Shown piece after piece: positions 16,016-22,625 of a stretch of DNA of 29,091 bases. Each line of letters opens with the position of its first letter. Position 1 is the stretch's first letter. The notes under the pieces were generated by a model that was not told the DNA's origin, ran no database searches, and saw only the letters and a program-made list of their open reading frames with translations. A program made the translations under genes and the position numbers. Origin of the DNA: Deltaproteobacteria bacterium UBA7527 (lineage in GTDB: Bacteria; Desulfobacterota; Syntrophorhabdia; Syntrophorhabdales; Syntrophorhabdaceae); NCBI GenBank assembly GCA_002478225.1, contig DLMV01000083.1:9449-38539 (forward strand). Reading direction: 5' to 3'.

Positions 16016-16049
16016 AAAACAATGGGGGCTTTTATGCCCCCGTTGTTTT
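16016..16049 (+). terminator. Rho-independent terminator after the acyl-CoA synthetase
   Basis: A 14-base stem (left 16016-16029, right 16036-16049) closes a 6-base loop. The GC core GGGGGC/GCCCCC is flanked by AAAACAA and TTGTTTT; one position is a G-U pair. The T-rich tail makes it a textbook intrinsic terminator. Confidence 0.85.
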
Positions 16050-16094
16050 CTACGGGGGAAATTATATTCCGCTATGCGGCAAAAAGGAGGGGTT

Positions 16095-16679
16095 ATGAAA
16101 AGCACAGTCTTTTCTGTACTGGCGTTCCTTATTCTTTCTGTATGCGCGGGAACGCTCAATGCTTCGCCTGCCGACACGATACAGTACCGCATCAATGATC
16201 TTCAGTCAAAGATCGATAACGGGCTTAAATACCGTCAACTCACCGAGCCTGAGGCAAAAAGCCTCCAGAAACGACTTGATAATATAAAGATCAGCTTTGA
16301 AAAGGCCAAAGGCAGGAATCTGCCTCCAAGCTCAGTGACATCTATTAATCAGAAGCTTGATGTCTTAACCAGGGATATCTCGAAAGAGAGGCACGATGCG
16401 CAGAGAGCCGCAAACCCATCTGCGGAAAAAAGAATAAATGACCGCATCAATACCTTGCAGGCGAAGATAGACAGCGGAACAAAATCAGGACAGCTTACAG
16501 ACGATGAGGCAAGAACGCTGCAGTCAAGGCTTAATGCCATTAAGAACCGTTTTGAAAATGCAAAAAAGAGTCCATTAGCCACGCAGGAGACAAAAGCGAT
16601 CAACGGCCAGCTTGACAATCTTAGCAGGGATATCTCGAAACAAAAACAGGACGAACAGCGCAAAAAGGCAAAACGTTGA
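16095..16679 (+). CDS. Secreted helical protein with two 85-residue repeats
   Basis: 194-residue protein with a signal peptide (MKSTVFSVLAFLILSVCAG, cleavage near NASPA, residue 24). The mature chain is two copies of one module at about 30-101 and 115-186. RINDLQSKIDNG at 32 matches RINTLQAKIDSG at 117; LTRDISKERHD at 91 matches LSRDISKQKQD at 176. The offset is 85 residues throughout. Each copy is highly charged and predicted helical, containing QLT-x2-EA/DEAR-x-LQ-x-RL. The end is basic (KAKR). ATG 16095 has AAGGAGGGG five bases upstream, and the longer frame from 16008 starts inside the preceding terminator. Family not recognised; a periplasmic role is inferred from the signal peptide. Confidence 0.85.
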   Translation: MKSTVFSVLAFLILSVCAGTLNASPADTIQYRINDLQSKIDNGLKYRQLTEPEAKSLQKRLDNIKISFEKAKGRNLPPSSVTSINQKLDVLTRDISKERHDAQRAANPSAEKRINDRINTLQAKIDSGTKSGQLTDDEARTLQSRLNAIKNRFENAKKSPLATQETKAINGQLDNLSRDISKQKQDEQRKKAKR

Positions 16680-16703
16680 TCTTCTGCTCATATGTTGCAT
16701 ATC

Positions 16704-16731
16704 CGGCAGGGATCTCGGTCCCCGTTTTTTT
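16704..16731 (+). terminator. Probable terminator after the repeat protein
   Basis: A short hairpin (GGGA/TCCC, possibly extended by CGG/CCG with a bulge) lies at 16704-16724, followed directly by seven T at 16725-16731. It sits 25 bases after the stop codon. The stem is short, so confidence is moderate. Confidence 0.5.
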
Positions 16732-16751
16732 ATTCATAGCAGTTCTTTTCG

Positions 16752-16781
16752 TTGTTGCATGGTGTGAAGGTGTGCTATAAA
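16752..16781 (+). promoter_or_regulatory. Candidate promoter for the DUF3553-like gene and selD
   Basis: TTGTTG (16752-16757), 18-base spacer, TATAAA (16776-16781). The -10 box ends six bases before ATG 16788, so transcription would begin at or next to the start codon. No Shine-Dalgarno sequence is seen before this ATG, which agrees with a leaderless mRNA. Confidence 0.35.
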
Positions 16782-16787
16782 TACACT

Positions 16788-17099
16788 ATGGTAAAGGATT
16801 ACTCGCTTTACTTGCGTGTCGGGGACAGGGTATACCACAAGTATTATAAAAGGTGGGGTCTCGGCATTGTCGTTGAAGAACGGAGGTCTGAGCTCCCCGG
16901 CGGCTTCTGTTATGTGAGGATAGATTTTCAGGATGGGAAGCTGCGGGTGTTTGACAATAATTTTAAAAGCGGGGGTTGCTGCTACTATGCGGGCATAGAA
17001 AAGATCGATGACCGCAGGCACACAATACAGTTCAGCGAGGACAGGGGGAACGGAAATCCCAGGCCGGCAAGAAAGGCCTTGATGAAGGGCAAAGAGTAG
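16788..17099 (+). CDS. Small beta-rich protein, DUF3553/CarD-like
   Basis: 103-residue soluble protein. The core VGDRVYHKYYKRWGLGIVVE (11-30), then VRIDFQDGKLRVF, resembles the SH3-like barrels of DUF3553 and the CarD/TRCF interaction domain, where a WG-x-G-x-V strand is typical. That match is by pattern only. The C-terminus is polar and basic. Two adjacent cysteines (SGGCCYY, near 64-65) are noticeable. ATG 16788 is preferred; a TTG extension to 16752 would begin inside the probable -35 box. It ends 25 bases before selD, so the two are likely co-transcribed, but a shared function is not evident. Confidence 0.65.
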   Translation: MVKDYSLYLRVGDRVYHKYYKRWGLGIVVEERRSELPGGFCYVRIDFQDGKLRVFDNNFKSGGCCYYAGIEKIDDRRHTIQFSEDRGNGNPRPARKALMKGKE

Positions 17100-17124
17100 C
17101 CTGATGCATAATAACAGGGGATAT

Positions 17125-18153
17125 ATGGATATCGAATTGACAAAACATGTCCGTGGGGCAGGGTGAGCGTCAAAGATAGGTCCGGGCGACCTTACGAACA
17201 TCCTTTGCGGAATAGACATTCCAGGGGACGAGAGCGTAATAGTCGGCATAGAGGGTTTTGAGGACGCCGGCGTCTACAAGATCACCGACGAGATCGCCCT
17301 TGTCCAGACCGTAGACTTTTTTACGCCCATTGTGGACGATCCTTATTGGTTCGGGCAGATCGCCGCAGCGAACGCCCTGAGCGACATATACGCCATGGGG
17401 GCCGCGCCGAAGACGGCGTTGAACTTAGTCTGCTTTTCCCTGAAGAAGTTTGATATAGCCGTTCTCAAGGAGATCATCAGAGGAGGTGCCGACAAGATAC
17501 GGGAGGCAGGCGTGAGTCTCCTGGGAGGACACAGCGTTGATGACGAAGAGATCAAGTACGGCCTTTCAGTAACCGGCGTTGTCCATCCCCGGAGGGTTAT
17601 TTTGAACCAGGGGGCTCTCCCCGGCGATGTCCTGATCCTGACGAAGCCGCTTGGCACCGGCATTTTGAACACAGGGATCAAGGGGAAGGTCCTCAGCGAA
17701 GGCTCCATCCGGAAATTGGTTGGGATAATGGCGCAGCTCAACAGAAAGGCATCGGAGGCGATGCTCTCCGTTAACACACATGCGGGCACCGATGTGACCG
17801 GTTTTGGACTTGTGGGCCACCTCAAAGAGATGATCGGAGAATCCATCGGCGTGGAAATGTTCAAGAACAAGATCCCCTATTTCACGGAGGCGGTGGATCT
17901 CGTGAAATCCGGTTTTGTGCCAGGCGGACTATACAGGAACAGGGATTTTTATAAAGGGTATGTCGTAAGCGAGGCGGAAGACTTTTTCTACGATATCATC
18001 TTTGACCCCCAGACATCGGGCGGTCTGCTTTTCGCCGTTGCGCCTGAAGATCTACCGGTATTTGAGAAGAACGCAGCAGACCTGGGAGTTGATTATTGGG
18101 TCATAGGAAAATTTCTCTCAGGACCAAAGGGGAAGATAATACTTAACCCATAG
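17125..18153 (+). CDS. selD: Selenide, water dikinase SelD, a selenoprotein (in-frame UGA)
   Basis: 342-residue SelD, making selenophosphate from selenide and ATP for selenocysteine synthesis. ATG 17125 has AGGGG just upstream. The frame is continuous to TAG 18151 except for TGA at 17164-17166, codon 14. The context GAG-U-ASKIGPGDL aligns with E. coli GAGCGCKISP, placing the UGA at the catalytic Cys17. A selenocysteine there is known in many SelD proteins. Downstream come the ATP/Mg motifs VDFFTPIVDDPYWFGQIAAA, SDIYAMGA, LLGGHSVDD, GTDVTGFGLVGH and FDPQTSGGLL. A SECIS-like hairpin follows the UGA. An annotation pipeline that treats UGA as stop would begin at ATG 17332 and lose the active site. 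Confidence 0.93.
17164..17207 (+). promoter_or_regulatory. UGA selenocysteine codon and bacterial SECIS-like hairpin in selD
   Basis: After the UGA, AGGTC (17178-17182) and GACCT (17188-17192) pair around the 5-base loop CGGGC, whose second base is G. The loop starts 17 bases after the UGA, within the 16-37 base range accepted for bacterial SECIS elements. A lower helix is possible between CAAAGAT (17171-17177) and 17200-17207, with one bulge. This fits SelB-dependent decoding. Confidence 0.7.
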
Positions 18154-18156
18154 CCG

Positions 18157-18636
18157 TCATGCGGCGTATCTCTTCTTCGCCTCTGCCAGTTTTATGAAGT
18201 GTCTTCTTTCCTCTTCGACTATCAGGTCGATCTCCACACGGTCTTTCTCTGCGAGAAATTGTTTCACCTCCTGATAATAGAGGATGGAGTCCATCTCCCG
18301 CGCCATGGCAAAATCTATTGCCGACAGCGTATCTTTTATTTCGGGCAATGCCGCATCACGGAGGTCTTTCCTGAAGATCACCTTGCCATCGATGTAGTCC
18401 CTGAGGTACGCGAGATATTCGCCTTTGTATGTTTCCGGCACGCTCGATTGTTTTATCTTTGAGAGCATGTCGGTGAATATCCTTTTATGCCGTATCTCCT
18501 CATCGGCAAGGCGATTGAAGATGTCCCTTGCGCCTGCATCCTCCGCCATGAGCGCAGCTTTATGATAGAAGATCTCGCCGTCCTCTTCGATCCTGATGGC
18601 AAACTGAAAAATATCGGCCGGTTGAAATATGTTCAT
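18157..18636 (-). CDS. Ferritin-like di-iron protein (rubrerythrin family)
   Basis: 159-residue four-helix protein of the rubrerythrin/ferritin-like family without a rubredoxin domain. Metal-type motifs lie in all helices: AIRIEEDGEIFY (helix 1), DEEIRHKRIF (ExxH, helix 2), AMAREMDSILYY (helix 3) and EEERRHFIKL (ExxH, helix 4). Family roles are peroxide reduction and iron handling in anaerobes. ATG 18636 is chosen for the AGGAGG seven bases upstream; the open frame runs back to 18705 but would overlap the upstream gene's stop. It lies on the same strand 65 bases after the LpxH-like gene. Its stop converges with selD three bases away, with no room for a terminator. Confidence 0.9.
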   Translation of the reverse strand: MNIFQPADIFQFAIRIEEDGEIFYHKAALMAEDAGARDIFNRLADEEIRHKRIFTDMLSKIKQSSVPETYKGEYLAYLRDYIDGKVIFRKDLRDAALPEIKDTLSAIDFAMAREMDSILYYQEVKQFLAEKDRVEIDLIVEEERRHFIKLAEAKKRYAA

Positions 18637-18701
18637 TGTACCCTCCTTTGTATCTTTCCTGAGTGAATATTTCCTTTCTGGGCAATCCCTGAAGGAAAAT
18701 A

Positions 18702-19406
18702 TCAACCATAATGCCTGAGCTGAAAACCTTCTCCTGTTGCATACTCCACATAACTGCCGTGCTCTATGAAATCGCCGGTGTTCACATAGACCTTTTCCCT
18801 GTCTCCGCCGGCAAGAAAAGCATGGTCCGGCATATGCGAATGCGCAAGGACAACCGCGTCAAACCCCTCATCCTGTTTCTGCCGCGCATACCTTCTAAAG
18901 GCCTCTTTGACCTTGGCGTTGTATGGTTTTTGCTTCCTCGAGAGAAATATCCTCATCGCCATGGCTATCTTCCACGTCAGCGCCGGGCCGAAGCGATCCA
19001 TGACCGCATAAATGAACGGCGATTTCAGTATATTCCCCAGACAGAACCGGTCAAACCTGTGACCGTGCGCTATATATGTTCTTCTTCCTTCAATATCCAC
19101 AGCAAGTTCCTTTGCACAGGCGATGCCTGTGTGGTTCTCGAAAAATTCTCCCATCTCGAACTCGTGGTTGCCTTCGAGCAGATACACCTCTTTTCCTTTC
19201 TCCACAAGCCTTTTCAGCGAACCGATAATATCTGCGTACCACGGGTAGATATACCCTTCGTATCCGTGATAAAATTCAAAGAGATCGCCAAGGACAAATA
19301 TCTTGTCGGCGTTCTCACAGACATCGTTGATGAAGCCTTTGACAAGCCTCATCCTGTCAAAACTCCTGTCTGTAAGGTGAGCATCAGAAAAAAAGATCAG
19401 CTTCAT
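18702..19406 (-). CDS. LpxH-like metallophosphoesterase
   Basis: 234-residue calcineurin-type phosphoesterase resembling UDP-2,3-diacylglucosamine diphosphatase (LpxH), which makes lipid X in lipid A synthesis. Metal residues line up with LpxH: SDAH (Asp8, His10), GDLFEF (Asp41), GNHE (Asn80), GHRFD (His116), AHSHMPDH (His189, His191). LpxH usually has GNRD where this has GNHE, so a related phosphoesterase activity is possible. An LPS context is supported by lptD and the rhamnose genes upstream. Its ATG at 19406 lies 67 bases after rfbD, separated by a 7-base repeat structure, so it may be read from the same transcript or from its own promoter. No ribosome site stands out. Confidence 0.78.
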   Translation of the reverse strand: MKLIFFSDAHLTDRSFDRMRLVKGFINDVCENADKIFVLGDLFEFYHGYEGYIYPWYADIIGSLKRLVEKGKEVYLLEGNHEFEMGEFFENHTGIACAKELAVDIEGRRTYIAHGHRFDRFCLGNILKSPFIYAVMDRFGPALTWKIAMAMRIFLSRKQKPYNAKVKEAFRRYARQKQDEGFDAVVLAHSHMPDHAFLAGGDREKVYVNTGDFIEHGSYVEYATGEGFQLRHYG

Positions 19407-19427
19407 ATCTTAAATACCATTTAAACC

Positions 19428-19492
19428 CGGAAGTCGTGAGTCGTAAGGCGTAAGGGGTTTAATCTTTCGCACCTCACGCCTGACGCCTTACG
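19428..19492. repeat. Inverted 7-base repeat arrays (CGTAAGG type) at the end of rfbD
   Basis: The left arm (19428-19455) has four exact units: CGGAAGT, CGTGAGT and two copies of CGTAAGG. The right arm (19472-19492) has three units in opposite orientation, complement CGTAAGG, CGTCAGG and CGTGAGG. The right arm overlaps the last codons and the stop of rfbD (19474-19476). It could act as a terminator or processing hairpin between rfbD and the LpxH-like gene. Confidence 0.75.
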
Positions 19493-20343
19493 GAATTTAT
19501 ACGGGTTTGGGATCTTTGCAGATATTCCCTCAGCGCTTCCTGCCAGCTTCTCATAATAACGCCTGTCGCTCTCTCAACCTTTTTTATATCAAAGACAGAA
19601 TATGCCGGCCGTGTTGCCTTCCTGTTGAGCGTTTGCGAAGAGATCGGCGCCACCCTGACATCCATCCTGAGCGTCGAAAAAACCTCTTGCGCCAGCTCGT
19701 ACCATGTACAGGAGCCGCTATTGGAGATATGGTATATCCCCGATTCTTTATTTGCAATGAGTATGGCAAGAGGCCCAGCAACATCCATCGCATATGTCGG
19801 CGATCCCCTCTGGTCATCGACCACCTGGAGACTGCCCCTTTCTCTTGCAGTCTTCAATATCTTCGATATGAAATGCTGGCCGCCCTCTCCGTACAGCCAC
19901 TGGCTCCTGATAATGAGCGACGCCGGGGCCTTTGCGAGGACCTGCTCCTCGCCCCATAATTTTGTTTTGCCGTAGAAGGAGATCGGGTTCGGCGTGTCCT
20001 CTTCAGTGTACGGGAAGCCTTTCGCACCGTCAAAGACATAGTCGGTGCTGATATGGACAAGTCTGATGCCCTGTTTGCTGCAAATATCTGCGAGGATCGC
20101 CGCTCCCCGGCTGTTTACCTTTTCCGCAAGCTCCTTGCTGTCCTCGCAGCCGTCCACATCGGTCACGGCAGCGCAATTGATCAGCGCATCGGGCTTCTCG
20201 CGGGCAACGATCGCTTCACCCGCCTCGCGGTCTGTGATGTCCCATTCATCGATATCGAGGCTGACGACATCAAATCTTTTTTTAAAAAAGGGGGTGATAC
20301 TGGTTCCGAGAAGACCTTTGCCGCCGGCGAAAAGAACCTTCAT
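19474..20343 (-). CDS. rfbD: dTDP-4-dehydrorhamnose reductase
   Basis: 289-residue short-chain dehydrogenase (RfbD/RmlD), the NAD(P)H-dependent last step to dTDP-L-rhamnose. Seen: Rossmann motif GGKGLLG (7-13), CAAVTDVDGCE, HISTDYVFDG, active-site YGKTKLWGE (Tyr-x3-Lys) and RSQWLYGEGG. Its ATG overlaps the rfbB stop by four bases, giving translational coupling. The last eight codons (from about Ile282, INSVRRQA) and the TGA lie largely in a 7-base repeat arm, so the natural C-terminus seems to have been rewritten by the repeat. It is the last gene of the rhamnose block. Confidence 0.94.
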   Translation of the reverse strand: MKVLFAGGKGLLGTSITPFFKKRFDVVSLDIDEWDITDREAGEAIVAREKPDALINCAAVTDVDGCEDSKELAEKVNSRGAAILADICSKQGIRLVHISTDYVFDGAKGFPYTEEDTPNPISFYGKTKLWGEEQVLAKAPASLIIRSQWLYGEGGQHFISKILKTARERGSLQVVDDQRGSPTYAMDVAGPLAILIANKESGIYHISNSGSCTWYELAQEVFSTLRMDVRVAPISSQTLNRKATRPAYSVFDIKKVERATGVIMRSWQEALREYLQRSQTRINSVRRQA

Positions 20344-21353
20344 CGATTTCCATACATCGCATTATAGTATTCCAGGTAGGCCCCGCTCTTTATCCTCTCC
20401 CACCATCTCCTATTGTCGATGTACCACCTCACTGTTGACTCCATGCCGTCGGCAAAATCTGTTTTTGTCTGAAAGCCCAATTCACGTTTGATCTTTGTCG
20501 AATCGATCGCATACCTGCGGTCATGACCGGGTCTGTCGGTAACAAAACGAATGAGCGTCTCAGGTTTTCCGAGAATCTTTAGGATAAGCCTCACGATCTC
20601 GATATTCGTCCTCTCGTTCTCGCCGCCGATATTATAGACATTGCCGGGAACGCCTTTCTGGAAAACCGTGTCGATGGCGCGGCAATGGTCTTCCACATGG
20701 ATCCAATCCCTGACGTTCATGCCGTCGCCGTACACGGGTAATTCCATATCCGCAAGGGCATTCGTTATCATCAGCGGGATGAGCTTCTCCGGGAACTGAT
20801 ACGGGCCGTAATTATTCGAACAGCGCGTGATGATGACCGGCATCCCGTATGTCTTGCAGTATGCCATGGCAAGCATGTCCGCCGATGCCTTTGATGCGGA
20901 ATAGGGGCTGTTGGGCGCCATCGGCGTGTCCTCTCGAAATTTGCCTGTTTCACCGAGAGAGCCGTAGACCTCGTCGGTGGAGACCTGGATGAAAAGCCTC
21001 GTTCCCTTTTTTCTCGCCGCCTCGAGGAGGTTGAATGTTCCGTTGATATTGGTTTTGATGAACGCGTCAGGATCAATAATGCTTCTGTCAACGTGGGACT
21101 CGGCGGCAAAATTGATGACAACCTCGATAGGGGACTCAAATGCCCTCCCGACATCTGACATGCTGCCGATATCGCCCTTTACAAATCTGTAACGGCTGTC
21201 CCTCTCAATGCCTTCGAGATTTTCAGGATTTCCTGCATACGTCAGCTTGTCCAGATTTACAATATTATGCAGGTGCTGCGACAGCATATACCGTATAAAA
21301 TTTGAGCCTATAAAACCACAGCCGCCTGTAACGAGAATGTGGGTATTATCCAT
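20340..21353 (-). CDS. rfbB: dTDP-glucose 4,6-dehydratase
   Basis: 337-residue NAD-dependent dehydratase (RfbB/RmlB), converting dTDP-glucose to dTDP-4-keto-6-deoxyglucose. Seen: GGCGFIGSN (10-18), LDKLTYAGN, AAESHVDRS, QVSTDEVYGSL with catalytic Asp-Glu, and YSASKAS (Tyr-x3-Lys), then RDWIHVEDHCRA. ATG 21353 gives MDNTHILVTGG, the normal N-terminus. The longer frame to 21515 is read out of frame through rfbC and is rejected. It overlaps the rfbC stop by eight bases. A weak AGAAAAG precedes the start, so coupling to rfbC is likely. Confidence 0.96.
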   Translation of the reverse strand: MDNTHILVTGGCGFIGSNFIRYMLSQHLHNIVNLDKLTYAGNPENLEGIERDSRYRFVKGDIGSMSDVGRAFESPIEVVINFAAESHVDRSIIDPDAFIKTNINGTFNLLEAARKKGTRLFIQVSTDEVYGSLGETGKFREDTPMAPNSPYSASKASADMLAMAYCKTYGMPVIITRCSNNYGPYQFPEKLIPLMITNALADMELPVYGDGMNVRDWIHVEDHCRAIDTVFQKGVPGNVYNIGGENERTNIEIVRLILKILGKPETLIRFVTDRPGHDRRYAIDSTKIKRELGFQTKTDFADGMESTVRWYIDNRRWWERIKSGAYLEYYNAMYGNR

Positions 21354-21801
21354 CTTTTCTGTCCCATACATAGGGTATATCGTTGACATGGGGATCGATC
21401 CTGAATTCGTCAGGCTTTGTCCTGTTGTACGGTTCTGTGGGGATATTGATGATGATCGCCTCATCTTCGCTAATGCATTTCCATCCGTGGTAGACCATCT
21501 TCGGCACCTTGACAAGCATGGGATTGAAGTCGCCGATAAAGAACTCGTTTACTTCTCCTCTGGTCGGCGAACCTTCCCTGTTGTCGTAAAGAACGAGCTT
21601 GAGCATCCCCTTTACACAGACGATAAAATCGTCCTGCCCCTGATGATAATGCCACGCCTTAACAACCTGTGGATACGTGGTGGTAAGGTAAACCTGACCG
21701 AAGCCGGCGAACATGTCATCGTCGTTCCGCAGGATCTCCATCAAACGTCCCCGTTCATCAGGGATATATTTTAACTGTTTGACAACAACATCCTTTATCA
21801 T
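21346..21801 (-). CDS. rfbC: dTDP-4-dehydrorhamnose 3,5-epimerase family protein, short form
   Basis: 151-residue cupin of the RmlC family, placed between rfbA and rfbB, so it is the candidate 3,5-epimerase of the pathway. Seen: PDERGRLMEILR at the N-terminus, the KAWHYHQGQDDFIVCVKG strand pair with histidines, LVLYDNREGS, VKVPKMVYHGWKCIS, and NIPTEPYNRTKPDE. Classical RmlC proteins are about 180 residues, so this is a shortened version; the related 3,4-ketoisomerases (FdtA type) are an alternative. ATG 21801 is chosen over GTG 21807 because GGGGGTGG is placed correctly before it. The gap to rfbA holds a single-arm 7-base repeat. Confidence 0.82.
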   Translation of the reverse strand: MIKDVVVKQLKYIPDERGRLMEILRNDDDMFAGFGQVYLTTTYPQVVKAWHYHQGQDDFIVCVKGMLKLVLYDNREGSPTRGEVNEFFIGDFNPMLVKVPKMVYHGWKCISEDEAIIINIPTEPYNRTKPDEFRIDPHVNDIPYVWDRKDG

Positions 21802-21843
21802 ATCCACCCCCGTATACTAAATCCGAAAAAACAATACAGAACC

Positions 21844-21864
21844 CGTAAGTCGTGAGTCGTAATG
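21844..21864. repeat. 7-base repeat array (CGTAAGT type), single arm
   Basis: Three exact consecutive 7-base units, CGTAAGT, CGTGAGT and CGTAATG, lie in the 79-base gap between rfbA and rfbC. No inverted partner is seen. The words match those at 13917 and 19428. The array is inside an apparent operon, so it is not a simple end-of-operon mark. Confidence 0.6.
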
Positions 21865-21880
21865 CGGCTATTGCGTCCTT

Positions 21881-22612
21881 TTAGCCGGCATTGTTCGCTC
21901 CTGTTTGCGAAACCAGGATATTTGCCCGCAGCAGCGACTCGAAGGTGCCCGCATCCGTCCACCATCCGTCAAGCATATCCCAGGTCATGGTCCCTTCCTT
22001 CACATAGGCATTATTAACATCAGTGATCTCCAGCTCTCCTCTGTCGGAAGGCTTCAGGGTCTTTACGATATCAAAGACGCGGCCATCATACATGTATATA
22101 CCGATGACGGCAAGGTTGCTCCTTGGTTTTTTCGGCTTTTCAACGATATTCACCAGTTTGCCTTTCACGATCTCTGCCACCCCGAACCGCTCTGGATCAG
22201 GCACTTCCTTGAGGAGTATCTTGGCGCCCTTTTTCTGTTTTTCAAAATCGCGTACAGCCTTTATGATGTTCTTCTCGATGATATTATCGCCGAGCACCAC
22301 ACATACCGGATCGCCTTCCGCGAAATACTCCGCCAGCGAAAGCGCCGCGGCAATGCCGCCCTCTCCCTCCTGATAGGTATAGTTGATATGCCGCAATCCG
22401 AACTCCTTGCCATTGCCCAGGAGCCTTAAGAAATCCCCTGCATAGCTCCCTCCGGTTACGATCATAATGTCGGTGATGCCCGCATTGATGAGCGTCCCGA
22501 TAGGATAAAAGATCATCGGATTGTCATATATGGGCAAAAGGTGCTTGTTGGTGATCTTCGTAAGCGGATACAGTCTCGTGCCAAGCCCGCCGGCAAGGAT
22601 AACTCCCTTCAT
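21881..22612 (-). CDS. rfbA: Glucose-1-phosphate thymidylyltransferase, short form
   Basis: 243-residue sugar-phosphate nucleotidyltransferase (RfbA/RmlA type), making dTDP-glucose from dTTP and glucose-1-phosphate. Seen: GGLGTRLYPLTK (8-19), NKHLLPIYDNPMIFYPI, VTGGSYAGDF, CVVLGDNIIEKN, IVEKPKKPRSN and TDAGTFESLLRAN. It is shorter than the 290-residue E. coli enzyme but has the substrate motifs; short forms that stop after the TFESL helix are common. GAGGGAGG precedes ATG 22612. It starts 13 bases after the lptD stop, joining the rhamnose genes to the accD-folC-lptD unit. Confidence 0.92.
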   Translation of the reverse strand: MKGVILAGGLGTRLYPLTKITNKHLLPIYDNPMIFYPIGTLINAGITDIMIVTGGSYAGDFLRLLGNGKEFGLRHINYTYQEGEGGIAAALSLAEYFAEGDPVCVVLGDNIIEKNIIKAVRDFEKQKKGAKILLKEVPDPERFGVAEIVKGKLVNIVEKPKKPRSNLAVIGIYMYDGRVFDIVKTLKPSDRGELEITDVNNAYVKEGTMTWDMLDGWWTDAGTFESLLRANILVSQTGANNAG

Positions 22613-22625
22613 ATGCGCCCTCCCT

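Noticed and set aside
17332..18153. SelD as a truncated protein starting at ATG 17332
   Set aside because: The upstream frame encodes the conserved N-terminus in full with UGA exactly at the catalytic position, so it is a selenoprotein rather than a truncation or pseudogene.
21354..21515. N-terminal extension of rfbB
   Set aside because: It reads the rfbC gene in another frame; the normal N-terminus MDNTHILVTGG starts at 21353.
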